Shown here in pieces: positions 37,878 to 46,598 of a stretch of DNA of 64,000 nucleotides. The notes beneath the pieces are model-generated. The model saw nothing but the letters and a program-made list of their open reading frames with translations, did not search any database and was not told the DNA's origin. The translations under genes were made by a program, and so were the position numbers. Position 1 is the stretch's first letter. Each line of letters begins with the position of its first letter. Source of the DNA: Sanguibacter inulinus (lineage in GTDB: Bacteria > Actinomycetota > Actinomycetes > Actinomycetales > Cellulomonadaceae); assembly GCF_013415325.1 (NCBI RefSeq), contig NZ_JACBYE010000010.1, positions 21,761 through 85,760 on the forward strand. The letters are read 5' to 3'.

Positions 37878-38696
37878 TCAGCGCAGCCCGAGCTTGGCGA
37901 AGACCGCGGCCAGCCCCGCCTCGAGGGGAGGTGCGGCGACCAGGTCTGCGGCGTCGAGGACCCGCTGGTGCGAGCCCTCGATGGCGACGGCGACATCGGC
38001 GAGCTGGAGCATCTCCACGTCGTTGATGCCGTCGCCGAAGGCGACGATCGTGTCGTCGTGCGCCCCGAGATGCTCGACGACTGCGCGGATGCCGACGGCC
38101 TTGTGCACGTCGAGCAGGTGGATCTCCCCGCTGTGGTCGTCGGCGTGCGGGAGCGACGTGGGCACGTGCCCCAGCCCGGTGCCGACGGCGTCGAGGACGG
38201 CCGCCGCGGTCCAGGCCGACTCGAGATAGGTCGCCTTGGCGAAGGACGTCTGCGACAGGTCGTCGCGGACCGTGACCATGTCGAGGAAGTCGACGGTCCC
38301 GTCGGGTCCGCCGGGCGCTGTGAGCAGCGCCCGGAGCCTGTCGGGCACACCAGGGCGCGCGTACACACCGTCGGGCGCCTCCAGCACGTAGGCCGCACCG
38401 CTGTCGTCGAGGGCGGCCAGCACCCGCGCGGCGAGGTCGTCGGGCATCCGGCGGTCGACCAGCACGGTGCCCCCGACCTCGACGTAGCACCCGGCCGACG
38501 CGACGATCCCGTCGAAGCCGATGTCGAGGATCCCGCGCGGGAGCATCCCGGCGGACCGCCCCGTGCACAGCAGCACCCTGTGGCCGGCTGCGCGGGCAGC
38601 CACGACAGCCTCTTCGTGGGCAGTCGGGACCGCGCCGTGGTGGGCGTAGGTGCCGTCGATGTCGACGAAGACGAGCCTGCGGTCAGAGGTGCTCAT
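37878..38696 (-). CDS. HAD superfamily phosphatase (Cof type)
   Basis: A 272-residue HAD hydrolase of the Cof/IIB type. Motif I is VFVDIDGTY with the nucleophile and acid Asp12 and Asp14; motif II is LLCTGRSAG; motif IV is [10 protein letters not shown] near residue 225. The C2-type cap lies between motifs II and III. These enzymes dephosphorylate sugar phosphates or flavin/pyridoxal phosphates. The ATG overlaps the stop of the upstream cysteine-enzyme gene (ATGA), so the pair is one transcript. A sugar- or PLP-phosphate role next to a PLP enzyme is possible but unproven. Confidence 0.9.
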   Translation of the reverse strand: MSTSDRRLVFVDIDGTYAHHGAVPTAHEEAVVAARAAGHRVLLCTGRSAGMLPRGILDIGFDGIVASAGCYVEVGGTVLVDRRMPDDLAARVLAALDDSGAAYVLEAPDGVYARPGVPDRLRALLTAPGGPDGTVDFLDMVTVRDDLSQTSFAKATYLESAWTAAAVLDAVGTGLGHVPTSLPHADDHSGEIHLLDVHKAVGIRAVVEHLGAHDDTIVAFGDGINDVEMLQLADVAVAIEGSHQRVLDAADLVAAPPLEAGLAAVFAKLGLR

Positions 38697-39910
38697 CGCG
38701 CGTCACCGCTCCGGATCGCAGGGACGGCTCCTGGACCGCCTGCGGGACCCGCGCCGTCCGGTCCGCTGGGCGTGGCGGCGCGGTCGTCGCGCCCCGAGCC
38801 TTGGGTGCTCGTCTCTCGCCCAGCCGGAAGACCCTCGTCCCACACCCCGCTCGCGAGGAACGCGTCCATCCGCTCCAGGTGCGGGGCGAGGTCGAAGCCC
38901 TGCGCCGCGACCCACGCGTCGTCGTAGTAGGTGCCTGCGTAGCGCGCCCCGCCGTCGCAGAGCAGCGTGACGACGCTGCCCGTCTCGCCGGCCGCGAGCA
39001 TCCGCGCCACGAGCTGGAAAGCCCCCACGAGGTTGGTCCCCGTCGACCCACCGGCCCAGTACGTGGTGCGCTCACGGAGCAGCCGGATGGCGGCGAGCGA
39101 GGCCGCGTCGGGCACAGGGATCATCTCGTCGACGACCTCCGGGACGAAGGACGGCTCGACCCGCGGTCGGCCGATCCCCTCGATGCGGCTCGAGGCGGTG
39201 GTGGTGTGGTCAGGGCGCCCGGTGCTCCAGCCGCCGTAGAAGGCCGACCCCTCGGGGTCGACGACGGCGACGCGGGTCGCGTGCCGCTGGTACCGCACGT
39301 AGCGCCCGAAGGTCGCGCTCGTCCCGCCGGTCCCGGCACCGACGACCACCCAGGCGGGCACAGGGTGCCGCTCGGCCGAGAGCTGCTGGAAGGTGCTCTC
39401 GGCGATGTTGTTGTTGCTGCGCCAGTCTGTCGCGCGCTCGGCGAGCGTGAACTGGTCGAGGTAGTACCCGCCGCACTCCCGGGCCAGGCGGGCGGCCTCG
39501 TCGTCCATGCACGCCGGGTCGTCGACGAGGTGGCAGCGCCCGCCGTAGAACTCGATGCGAGCGATCTTCTCGGCGCTCGTCCCGCGGGGGATCACCGCGA
39601 CGAGGTCGAGGCCGAGCATCCGCGCGAAGTACGCCTCGGACACCGCCGTCGAGCCGCTCGACGCCTCGACGAGCGTCGTGCCCTCGTGGATGCGACCGTT
39701 CACCAGGCCGTAGAGGATGAGCGAACGCGCGAGACGGTGCTTGAGCGACCCTGTCGGGTGCATCGACTCGTCCTTGAGGTACAGGTCGATGCCCCACTCA
39801 GCAGGCAGGGGGAACACGAGCAGGTGGGTGTCGGCGCTCCGGGTCGCGTCGGCCTCGAGCAGCCGCACCGCCTCGCTGGTCCACGTGCGCGCGCTGTCGT
39901 CGCCTGTCAC
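38693..39910 (-). CDS. cds1: PLP-dependent cysteine synthase/desulfhydrase family enzyme
   Basis: A 405-residue fold type II PLP enzyme of the Cds1 branch, related to cysteine synthases. The Schiff-base Lys57 sits in [12 protein letters not shown]; the phosphate-binding [12 protein letters not shown] and [17 protein letters not shown] regions are present. Mycobacterial Cds1 degrades L-cysteine to pyruvate, H2S and ammonia, and this protein looks most like that group; other cysteine synthase-family activity cannot be excluded. The last 40 residues are disordered, rich in Gly/Pro/Asp. It precedes the HAD gene with a 4-bp overlap. Confidence 0.87.
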   Translation of the reverse strand: MTGDDSARTWTSEAVRLLEADATRSADTHLLVFPLPAEWGIDLYLKDESMHPTGSLKHRLARSLILYGLVNGRIHEGTTLVEASSGSTAVSEAYFARMLGLDLVAVIPRGTSAEKIARIEFYGGRCHLVDDPACMDDEAARLARECGGYYLDQFTLAERATDWRSNNNIAESTFQQLSAERHPVPAWVVVGAGTGGTSATFGRYVRYQRHATRVAVVDPEGSAFYGGWSTGRPDHTTTASSRIEGIGRPRVEPSFVPEVVDEMIPVPDAASLAAIRLLRERTTYWAGGSTGTNLVGAFQLVARMLAAGETGSVVTLLCDGGARYAGTYYDDAWVAAQGFDLAPHLERMDAFLASGVWDEGLPAGRETSTQGSGRDDRAATPSGPDGAGPAGGPGAVPAIRSGDAR

Positions 39911-40083
39911 CGTCTGTGCCTCCTACCGCCTGTGCTGCCTGGTGTGCCGCACCTATCCTCACACCTGCGCGCCTCGCGCCGGGCCGGGGACCGTTCCCCG
40001 ACAGCGCCAGATCATTGGCGGCCCCGGCCCGCCGGCGCCGTCTGCAGCTCCGGCTCCGGCTCAGGTTCTTGCTCCGGCTCCGG

Positions 40084-40151
40084 CGAGATCGTGACGTCGG
40101 AGCGAGATCGTGACGTGCAGGGCCCGATCTCGCTCCGACGTCACGATCTCG
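40084..40151. repeat. Perfect 27-bp inverted repeat built of GAGATCGTGACGT sites
   Basis: Arms 40084-40110 and 40125-40151 are perfectly complementary with a 14-nt loop. Each arm contains a direct repeat of CGAGATCGTGACGT-type sequence (copies at 40083 and 40102, 19 bp apart). The unit resembles GAGGTCGCAC of the array at 30084. It lies in the 346-bp interval between divergent genes (39910 and 40257), beside degenerate GCTCCG repeats at 40047-40086. Confidence 0.85.
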
Positions 40152-40193
40152 GCGTCCGGCGTCCGGCGTCCGGCGTCCGGCGTCCGGCGTCCG
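40152..40193. repeat. GCGTCCG tandem repeat, six copies
   Basis: Six perfect 7-bp units directly follow the right arm of the 27-bp inverted repeat. The rest of 39911-40256 holds no recognised gene. Confidence 0.85.
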
Positions 40194-40256
40194 GCATCTC
40201 GGGGTCCCGGGATCTCAGAGCCGCGGGCGGGGGCTGCCGTGGATAGGGTTTCTCGT

Positions 40257-40751
40257 GTGACGGACGGGCGACGGGACGAGCTGCGCCGGACCTATCTGAG
40301 CCTGGGGTCCGGTGAGCTCGTGGCTGCGGCAGTGTTCGCCGGGGTCGCGACCACCGCCGTCGTCCCGCGTCTCGGCGATCCCGATGACAGGTTCGCGCTC
40401 TGGTCGGCGCTGATACCGCTGCTGGTGGTCCTCGTGCAGGCCGGCCTCTACTGGCTGGCCGCCCGGACGTGGGTCTGCCGGAGGACGATGCCCGCAGGGC
40501 TCGCCGCGGTCTACAGCGTCTTCCGTGTCCTCGACCCTGTGCTCCTCGTGGTGGGACTCGTCGGGATGCTGGTCTGGTGGCCGTCAGCCCCCTGGGCTGC
40601 GGTCCTCGTCCTGGGGGCGTGGTCCTTCGGGGTCGTCGAGTACGTCAACTACTTCGTCGTGCGGTTGGCGTACCCCCTGGCTGAGACCAGGAAGATCGCC
40701 GAACGGCGGGTACCTCGCCTGATCACCGACCTCCGGGCGGCGCGGCAGTGA
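40257..40751 (+). CDS. Integral membrane protein, unknown function
   Basis: A 164-residue protein with about four membrane helices: LVAAAVFAGVATTAVV, ALIPLLVVLVQAGLYWLA, VFRVLDPVLLVVGLVGMLVWW and AAVLVLGAWSFGVVEYVNYFVV. The ends are charged, with a basic C-terminus (ERRVPRLITDLRAARQ). EYVNYFVVRLAYP is the most conserved-looking segment. No family is recognised. GTG 40257 is the preferred start (AGGG about 10 bases upstream); GTG 40239 adds a few residues. It lies just downstream of the 27-bp inverted repeat and 7-bp tandem repeat, and may be affected by them. Confidence 0.72.
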   Translation: MTDGRRDELRRTYLSLGSGELVAAAVFAGVATTAVVPRLGDPDDRFALWSALIPLLVVLVQAGLYWLAARTWVCRRTMPAGLAAVYSVFRVLDPVLLVVGLVGMLVWWPSAPWAAVLVLGAWSFGVVEYVNYFVVRLAYPLAETRKIAERRVPRLITDLRAARQ

Positions 40752-40951
40752 CGCGCTGCGACCGGCTGGCTGGGTCGATGGCCCGGCGGCCGGGCAGCAC
40801 CGAGCCCCCCTGCGGAGGACCGGCTGACGCAGGACGACAGCTTTCTCGAGGTGATCGCCGAGGCCTGGCCCCGGTGGGATGCTGAGAACGAGTACGACAC
40901 GCAGGTCTTCACCGACGACTCTGACGCGCCGGGGGCACCTGCCTCGGCTGG

Positions 40952-41506
40952 TCACAGCCTGACGGCGGGCAAGGGCTCGACGTCGTGGTCGCGTGGACCG
41001 AACAGGGCGTCGGCGCTGGCGCTGAGCTGCCCGAGAGCCTCGACGAGAGATCCCCCGAGGTGGTGGAGGGAGTCGAGCGACCGCGACTCCCAGACCGGGA
41101 GCTCGCCGTCGGCACCGCGGGACCCGGTGTCCCAGAGCAGCGCGTCGCCGTTCTCGCTCCAGGCGAAGACGCAGAGGTCGGCGGCGAGCTCCCAGCTGCC
41201 GTCCGGCTCGACCATCCAGTCGAAGTCCTCGCGCCGGCCGTCGTCGTAGGTCGCGGCGAAGCGGCGCGTGAGCTCGGCTGCTCGGCCCTGCCAGCTGTCG
41301 GCGAAGCCGGGCAGGAGCGGCGGGTAGACCAGCCAGAGACCGAAGGTCCTGCCCCACCCGACCCGTCGGACGAGGTCACTGTAGGACGGCGGGAAGCCGC
41401 CACCGTCGGCGAACCGGTACCGGTCCAGCAGGTCGAGGTCGACGTGGGCGAGCGTCGGCTCGCCGAGGCACCTGAGCTCGCTGAGAGGGCTGGCCATGAC
41501 GGTCAA
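40952..41506 (-). CDS. SUKH (SMI1/KNR4) family protein
   Basis: A 184-residue SMI1/KNR4-like (SUKH) protein. Family features are FPPSYSDLVRRVGWGRTFG near residue 38, then FAWSENGDALLWDTGS around 118, and a C-terminal acidic region with FGPRDHDVEPLP. SUKH domains often act as immunity proteins against toxins in polymorphic-toxin loci, though many stand-alone actinobacterial copies have no known toxin partner. No toxin gene is adjacent here. It is monocistronic. Confidence 0.82.
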   Translation of the reverse strand: MTVMASPLSELRCLGEPTLAHVDLDLLDRYRFADGGGFPPSYSDLVRRVGWGRTFGLWLVYPPLLPGFADSWQGRAAELTRRFAATYDDGRREDFDWMVEPDGSWELAADLCVFAWSENGDALLWDTGSRGADGELPVWESRSLDSLHHLGGSLVEALGQLSASADALFGPRDHDVEPLPAVRL

Positions 41507-41531
41507 GGTACTGCACGGAGGTCTCAGGACG

Positions 41532-41579
41532 CGCCGAGGGCGCCGCCCCGTCCTCTCGGACAGGTCGGCGCCCTCGGCG
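41532..41579 (-). terminator. Hairpin terminator after the RNase J gene
   Basis: 14-bp perfect arms 41532-41545 and 41566-41579 (CGCCGAGGGCGCCG type) with a 20-nt loop, 50 bp beyond the RNase J stop (41630). Confidence 0.65.
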
Positions 41580-41629
41580 TCGTGCGGCTCCGTCAGACGG
41601 GGCCAGGTCGTGCTCGGTGGAGCCTCAGC

Positions 41630-43318
41630 TCACGCGTCGACGACGATCGCGTTGACGAGCGGCTCGCGGCGGTACTTGCGCTGGAGCCAGCGCGAGACGG
41701 CCTTGGCGATGGTCGCCTCGAGGCGGTCGATGTCGCCGACGTCCTTCTTGGGGATCTGCGCGAGGGCCTTCTCGATCTCGACGACAGCGTCGTCGAAGGT
41801 GTGCCCGTCGTGCACGAACCCGCGGGTGATGAACTCGGGGGTCTCGGCCATGACGCCGAGGTCGAGGTCGACGAGCGCGAGGACCGTGACGATGCCCTTG
41901 GAGCCGAGCGCTCGGCGCTCGGCGAGGGTGTCCTCGGTCGCGGTGCCCACAGTCTGGCCGTCGACGTACACGTAGCCCGCGGGGACCTTGCCGACGACCG
42001 AGAGCTTGCCCTTGAAGAGGTCGACGACCGTGCCGTCCTGGGCGATGACCACGTTGTTCGAGGGCACGCCGGTCTTCTCGGCCAGGGCGCCGTTGGCGCG
42101 CAGGTGCTTCGACTCGCCGTGGATCGGCATGACGTTGCGGGGCTTGACGATGTTGTAGCAGTACACGAGCTCGCCGGCGGAGGCGTGGCCCGAGACGTGG
42201 ACCTTCGCGTTGCCCTTGTGCACGATGGTCGCGCCGAGGTCGGTGAGGGCGTTGATGACGCGGTAGATCGCGTTCTCGTTGCCCGGGATCAGCGAGCTGG
42301 CGAGGAGGACGGTGTCACCCTCGTCGACCTTGATGACGTGCTCGCTCTTGGCCATGCGCGACAGCGCGGCCATCGGCTCGCCCTGCGAGCCCGTGCACAC
42401 GAGGCAGATCTTCTCGGGCGGCATCGACTCGAGCTTCTTGAGGTCGACCACGAGGCCGCGCGGGATCTTGAGGTATCCGAGCTCCTCGGCGATCCCCATG
42501 TTGCGGACCATCGAGCGGCCGACGAAGGCGACCTTGCGGCCGGCCTCGTGGGCGGAGTCGAGGATCTGCTGGATGCGGTGCACGTGGCTCGCGAAGCTCG
42601 ACACGATGACGCGGCGCGGGGCCGTGCGGAACACCTGCTCGATCGCGGGGACGAGCTCCTGCTCCGACATGGTGAAGCCGGGGACCTCGGCGTTGGTCGA
42701 GTCGGTCATGAACAGGTCCACGCCCTCCTCGCCCAGGCGCGCGAAGTGGTTGAGGTCTGTGATCCGCGAGTCGAGCGGGAACTGGTCCATCTTGAAGTCA
42801 CCGGTGTTGATGACCAGACCCGCACGGGTGCGGATCGCGACGGCGAGGGCGTCGGGGATGGAGTGGTTGACCGCGATGAACTCGAGGTCGAAGGGGCCCT
42901 GCTTGGAGGTGCCGCCGGCCTCGACCTCGATCGTGCGGGGGCGGATGCGGTGCTCCTTGAGCTTCGCGGTGATGAAGGCGAGGGTCAGCTTGGAGCCGAT
43001 GACGGGGATGTCCGCGCGCTCCTTGAGGAGGTACGGGACACCGCCGATGTGGTCTTCGTGGCCGTGCGTGAGGACGATCGCGACGACGTCCTTGAGGCGG
43101 TCGCGGATCCACGTGAACTCGGGGAGGATCACGTCGATGCCGGGCTGGTGCTCTTCGGGGAAGAGGACGCCGCAGTCGACGATGAGCAGCTTGCCCTCGT
43201 GCTCGAACACGGTCATGTTGCGGCCGACCTCGCCGAGGCCGCCGAGCGGCACGATGCGCAGGGCACCGCGCTGGAGCGCCGGGGGCGCTGAGAGAGTCAT
43301 CTTGGTGGTGGTGATCAC
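41630..43318 (-). CDS. rnj: Ribonuclease J
   Basis: A 562-residue metallo-beta-lactamase/beta-CASP nuclease. The zinc motif is LTHGHEDHIGGVP (His85-His90 region); further metal ligands lie in NTGDFKMD and in VSGHASAGELVYCYN, near the C-terminal beta-CASP half. The sequence NVVIAQDGTVVDL and the C-terminal domain match RNase J. It has both endonuclease and 5'-3' exonuclease activity in known actinobacterial cases and takes part in mRNA turnover and rRNA processing. Start ATG 43318; a second in-frame Met at residue 7 is possible. Codon use is strong, as for a housekeeping gene. Confidence 0.96.
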   Translation of the reverse strand: MITTTKMTLSAPPALQRGALRIVPLGGLGEVGRNMTVFEHEGKLLIVDCGVLFPEEHQPGIDVILPEFTWIRDRLKDVVAIVLTHGHEDHIGGVPYLLKERADIPVIGSKLTLAFITAKLKEHRIRPRTIEVEAGGTSKQGPFDLEFIAVNHSIPDALAVAIRTRAGLVINTGDFKMDQFPLDSRITDLNHFARLGEEGVDLFMTDSTNAEVPGFTMSEQELVPAIEQVFRTAPRRVIVSSFASHVHRIQQILDSAHEAGRKVAFVGRSMVRNMGIAEELGYLKIPRGLVVDLKKLESMPPEKICLVCTGSQGEPMAALSRMAKSEHVIKVDEGDTVLLASSLIPGNENAIYRVINALTDLGATIVHKGNAKVHVSGHASAGELVYCYNIVKPRNVMPIHGESKHLRANGALAEKTGVPSNNVVIAQDGTVVDLFKGKLSVVGKVPAGYVYVDGQTVGTATEDTLAERRALGSKGIVTVLALVDLDLGVMAETPEFITRGFVHDGHTFDDAVVEIEKALAQIPKKDVGDIDRLEATIAKAVSRWLQRKYRREPLVNAIVVDA

Positions 43319-43376
43319 GTTCGTACCTTCGTCAGGTGGGGCGGCCCGCTCTGGGGCCCTGGGGTCGTGCTTGAGA

Positions 43377-45011
43377 TCAGGTGGCCACGAGCGGTTCGAG
43401 GACCGCGTCAGGGAGCCGGTTGCGGACAGACGTCACGCGCCAGCGGTCGGGGAACAGCGCGAGCAGCTCCCCGTCTTCACGCTGGAGGACCTCCACGCCG
43501 AGCTGGGCGTCGAGGGTCGAGACCCACTCCTGCGTCGTGCGCAGGGCGATCTCGTAGGGCAGGCGGTCGAGGGTGACAGGCGCGTTGAACTCTGTGGCCA
43601 TGCGGTGCTCGGCCACCTCGAACTGCATGGGCCCGACGGCGGCGAGCACCGGGGCCTGGTCGCCGCGCAGGTCGGAGCGGAGCACCTGGACGACGCCCTC
43701 GGCACCGAGCTGCATGACGCCGCGCTGGAACTGCTTGTAGCGCGAGACGTCCTTGGCGCGCATCACCGCGAAGTGCTCGGGTGCGAAGGTCGGCAGGGCC
43801 GGGTACTCGACGGGCTTGTCGAGGTAGAGGGTGTCGCCCACGCGCAGGTTCGCCGCGTTGACGAGACCGACGACGTCACCCGGGAAGGCCTCGTCGACGA
43901 CCGTGCGCTCACGGCCGAACACCTGCTGGGCGTACTTGGTCGCGAAGGGGCGACCCGTGCGGGTCGAGGTGACGACCATGCCGCGCTCGAAGACGCCCGA
44001 GCAGATCCGCGCGAAGGCGAGCCTGTCACGGTGCGCGGTGTCCATGCCGGCCTGCATCTTGAAGACGAAGGCGCTGAACGGAGCGTCGACAGGGCGGGTG
44101 TCGCCCGTGACGGTCTCGCGCGGGGTCGGGGACGGCGCGACGTCGACGAGGACGTCGAGCAGCGCGTGCACACCGAAGTTCTGCACCGCGGAGCCGAAGA
44201 GCACCGGGGTGGTCTCGCCGCCGAGGAAGGAGTCGAGGTCGTGGTCGGCGCCGGAGGCCTCGAGCAGCTCGGCCTCCTCGACCGCGGTGGTCCACGCGTC
44301 GCCCTCGCGCTCAAGCGCGGCCTCGGGGCCCATGTGCTCCTCGGGGGCGATGGTCGTGCCGCCCGCGGTGCGGGTGAAGCGGGTGTACTCGCCGGTGCGG
44401 CGGTCGAGGACGCCGCGGAAGTCTCCGCCGACGCCGACGGGCCAGGTGAGCGGGGTCGGCACGAGGCCCGTGCGCTCCTGGATCTCGTCCATGAGCTCGA
44501 GGGCGTCCTTGCCGGGACGGTCCCACTTGTTGATGACCGTGATGAGGGGGATGCCGCGGTGCTTGCAGACCGCGAAGAGCTTCATGGTCTGGACCTCGAG
44601 GCCCTTGGCGGCGTCGACGAGCATGACGGCTGCGTCGACCGCGGAGAGCACGCGGTAGGTGTCCTCGGAGAAGTCCGCGTGGCCCGGGGTGTCGACCAGG
44701 TTGATGACGGCGTCGCGGTAGGTGAACTGGAGCGACGCGGAGGTGATCGAGATCCCTCGGGCCTGCTCCATGTCCATCCAGTCGGACACCGTGCGCTTGC
44801 CGCCGGCCTTGCCGTCAGCGCGTCCGGCCTCGCGGATCGCCTTGGCGTGCAGCGCGAGGGCCTCGGTGAGCGTCGACTTGCCGGCGTCGGGGTGGCTGAT
44901 GACGGCGAAGGAGCGCCGGCGTCGGGCCTCGGAGAGGACGGCCGCGCTGTCGCGTGACGAGGGGGTGCCGCTCTCGGTGAGAGCGGGGCTTTCGGGGGCT
45001 GCCTGAGGCAC
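43377..45011 (-). CDS. prfC: Peptide chain release factor 3
   Basis: A 544-residue translational GTPase. G1 is SHPDAGKST (residues 39-47), then SDWMDMEQARGISITSASLQF, G3 DTPGHADFSEDT and G4 NKWDRPGKDALE, all typical of RF3 rather than EF-G. The C-terminal part contains VGPMQFEVAEHRMATEFNAPV, the RF3 signature. It recycles RF1/RF2 from the ribosome after termination. GTG 45011 is preferred because AGGAAG lies 6 bases upstream; the earlier frame to 45227 is Arg/Pro-rich and rejected. It sits 58 bp upstream of the RNase J start, with possible read-through. Confidence 0.96.
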   Translation of the reverse strand: MPQAAPESPALTESGTPSSRDSAAVLSEARRRRSFAVISHPDAGKSTLTEALALHAKAIREAGRADGKAGGKRTVSDWMDMEQARGISITSASLQFTYRDAVINLVDTPGHADFSEDTYRVLSAVDAAVMLVDAAKGLEVQTMKLFAVCKHRGIPLITVINKWDRPGKDALELMDEIQERTGLVPTPLTWPVGVGGDFRGVLDRRTGEYTRFTRTAGGTTIAPEEHMGPEAALEREGDAWTTAVEEAELLEASGADHDLDSFLGGETTPVLFGSAVQNFGVHALLDVLVDVAPSPTPRETVTGDTRPVDAPFSAFVFKMQAGMDTAHRDRLAFARICSGVFERGMVVTSTRTGRPFATKYAQQVFGRERTVVDEAFPGDVVGLVNAANLRVGDTLYLDKPVEYPALPTFAPEHFAVMRAKDVSRYKQFQRGVMQLGAEGVVQVLRSDLRGDQAPVLAAVGPMQFEVAEHRMATEFNAPVTLDRLPYEIALRTTQEWVSTLDAQLGVEVLQREDGELLALFPDRWRVTSVRNRLPDAVLEPLVAT

Positions 45012-45200
45012 TGAGACTTCCTGCACGTTGACCGACGAGTGACTAGGGAGATGAGGGTGTGGGGCCACCGTCGGGGCGTCCTGCGCACACCTGCTGGGCC
45101 TAGTATCTCGCGTCCACACTATCACCGCGGGGCGGCCGGGCTGATGGCCGCCCTGGCGGGCCCCGCGCAGGCGCCGCCCGGGTACGGTCCTGCCGCTGAG

Positions 45201-45232
45201 GAGGGGTGCCCCGTGTCTGCGGGGCACCCCTC
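45201..45232 (-). terminator. Hairpin terminator after the terC gene
   Basis: Perfect 12-bp stem (GAGGGGTGCCCC/GGGGCACCCCTC) with an 8-nt loop, only 6 bp beyond the TerC stop codon (45238). Confidence 0.8.
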
Positions 45233-45237
45233 ACCCG

Positions 45238-46239
45238 CTACTTCTCCGCGCCCAGCTCGGCCGCCGCGCGGCGGACCGAGCGGTCCTTGGCGAGGCTCGC
45301 GACCGTCGTGACCGCGAGGACCACGACGATGAACCCGAGGGACAGCGCGGTCGGGATCTCCGGGATCGCGGTGATGTGCTCGCCGCCGTTGATGAACGAC
45401 ACCTCGTTGGTGTGCAGCGCGTGGATGAGCAGCTTGACGCCGATGAACCCGAGGATCGCCGCGAGCCCGTACGCGAGGTACACGAGGCGGTCGAGCAGAC
45501 CGTCGATGAGGAAGTACAGCTGGCGCAGGCCGAGGAGCGAGAACGCGTTCGCGGCGAACACGAGGTACGTCTCCTGGGTGAGGCCGAAGATTGCCGGGAC
45601 GGAGTCGACCGCGAAGAGCAGGTCGGCGCTTCCGATCGCGATCATGACGATGAGCATCGGGGTGATGTGGCGGCGCCCGTCGATGCGTGTGGTGAGCCTG
45701 TCGCCGACGTAGGTGTCGGTCGTCGGGAAGATGCGGCGGGTCAGGCGCAGGACGGCGTTCTCGGAGAACTCCTTGGGCTCCTCAGAGCTGTGCTTGGCCT
45801 GGGCCCATGCGGTGTAGACGAGGAAGGCGCCGAAGATGTAGAAGACCCAGCTGAAGTTCTCGATCATCGCGGCCCCCGCGAAGATGAAGGCCGTGCGCAT
45901 GACGAGCGCGATGGTGATGCCGATGAGCAGCACCTTCTGCTGCATGATCGGCGGCACCCTGAAGGCCGTGATGATGAGGACGAACACGAAGAGGTTGTCG
46001 ACGGACAGGCTCTTCTCGGTGACGTACCCGGCGAAGTACTCGCCGCCGTACGTGCCGCCCCAGACCCACCAGACGATGAGGCCGAAGACGATCGCGACGC
46101 CGACGTAGCCGGCGGACCACCAGGCGGCCTCGCGGATGGAGGGGGCGTGCGGGGTCCGCACGTGGCCGACGTAGTCGACGGCGAGCATCGCGACGATCAC
46201 GCCGACGGTGAGGGCCCAGACCCAGAGGGGGACGTCCAT
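45238..46239 (-). CDS. TerC/Alx family membrane protein, probable Mn2+ exporter
   Basis: A 333-residue polytopic protein of the TerC/Alx family with about nine helices. Acidic residues in the membrane are in two typical places: EKSLSVDNLFVFV (about 82-95) and GSADLLFAVDSVPAIFG (about 200-220). E. coli Alx and relatives export Mn2+; this protein probably does the same. The start is placed at ATG 46239 (MDVPLWVWALTV), because upstream codons overlap the riboswitch. A yybP-ykoY-like riboswitch lies immediately upstream, and a strong terminator follows. Confidence 0.92.
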   Translation of the reverse strand: MDVPLWVWALTVGVIVAMLAVDYVGHVRTPHAPSIREAAWWSAGYVGVAIVFGLIVWWVWGGTYGGEYFAGYVTEKSLSVDNLFVFVLIITAFRVPPIMQQKVLLIGITIALVMRTAFIFAGAAMIENFSWVFYIFGAFLVYTAWAQAKHSSEEPKEFSENAVLRLTRRIFPTTDTYVGDRLTTRIDGRRHITPMLIVMIAIGSADLLFAVDSVPAIFGLTQETYLVFAANAFSLLGLRQLYFLIDGLLDRLVYLAYGLAAILGFIGVKLLIHALHTNEVSFINGGEHITAIPEIPTALSLGFIVVVLAVTTVASLAKDRSVRRAAAELGAEK

Positions 46240-46253
46240 GAACGGTGCCTTTC

Positions 46254-46419
46254 GGTACGCGCGCTCGACGAGAGCGCGACGGGGTACCGAAGGTCTCCTC
46301 CGCCTCGTGGTCGCTCCGCGCCCTGCTGGGCGGCGGACGAGCTCACGGGACCGGTGGCGCCGGACCGGCATCTGCACCGGTCGTGCTGACGACGACACCG
46401 CGTGGGAGTACTCCCCTTC
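46254..46419 (-). promoter_or_regulatory. Probable yybP-ykoY (Mn2+) riboswitch of terC
   Basis: On the minus strand the 5' element GAAGGGGAGTACTCCCACG (RC of 46401-46419) and the 3' element GAGACCTTCGGTACC (RC of 46283-46297) match the conserved blocks of this riboswitch class; the intervening region has GTCGTCAGCACGACCGG. A downstream hairpin follows (46254-46287: GGTAC/GTACC ends and GCGCTC/GAGCGC stem) that re-uses the last aptamer bases and precedes the AAAGG ribosome-binding site. This is the expected setting for Mn-dependent switching of a TerC gene. Confidence 0.8.
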
Positions 46420-46546
46420 AACTGGCGACGACACTACCTGCGCGATCTTTCTGTCGCACCGCAGGGATGTGGAGAGCTTGGGGAGGTGCTCGGCGGAGGA
46501 CGTTGGTCCCTGTCGCGAACAGGACGCGCTGGGACGATTGAACTCT

Positions 46547-46558
46547 TGAATCGATTCA
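46547..46558. promoter_or_regulatory. Rhamnose-regulon operator, copy 3 (class II aldolase promoter)
   Basis: TGAATCGATTCA, a perfect palindrome, 40 bp upstream of the aldolase ATG (46599). Short extra arms GGACGAT (46532-46538) and ATCGTCC (46558-46564) flank it. It matches the sites at 12758 and 20078. Confidence 0.8.
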
Positions 46559-46598
46559 TCGTCCGTGCGACGGTGACCGCAGTGCGAGGAGCTGGACG

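Noticed and set aside
40110..40256. Coding reading through the 7-bp tandem repeat (SGVRRPASGVRR)
   Set aside because: The reading is a repeat artefact, and the membrane-protein gene has a better start at 40257.
40851..41249. Short plus-strand ORF beginning VIAEAWPRWDAENEYD
   Set aside because: The first 35 codons look protein-like, but there is no upstream start or ribosome-binding site. The rest is antisense to the SUKH gene and Ser/Arg-rich. It may be a remnant, but I cannot support a gene.
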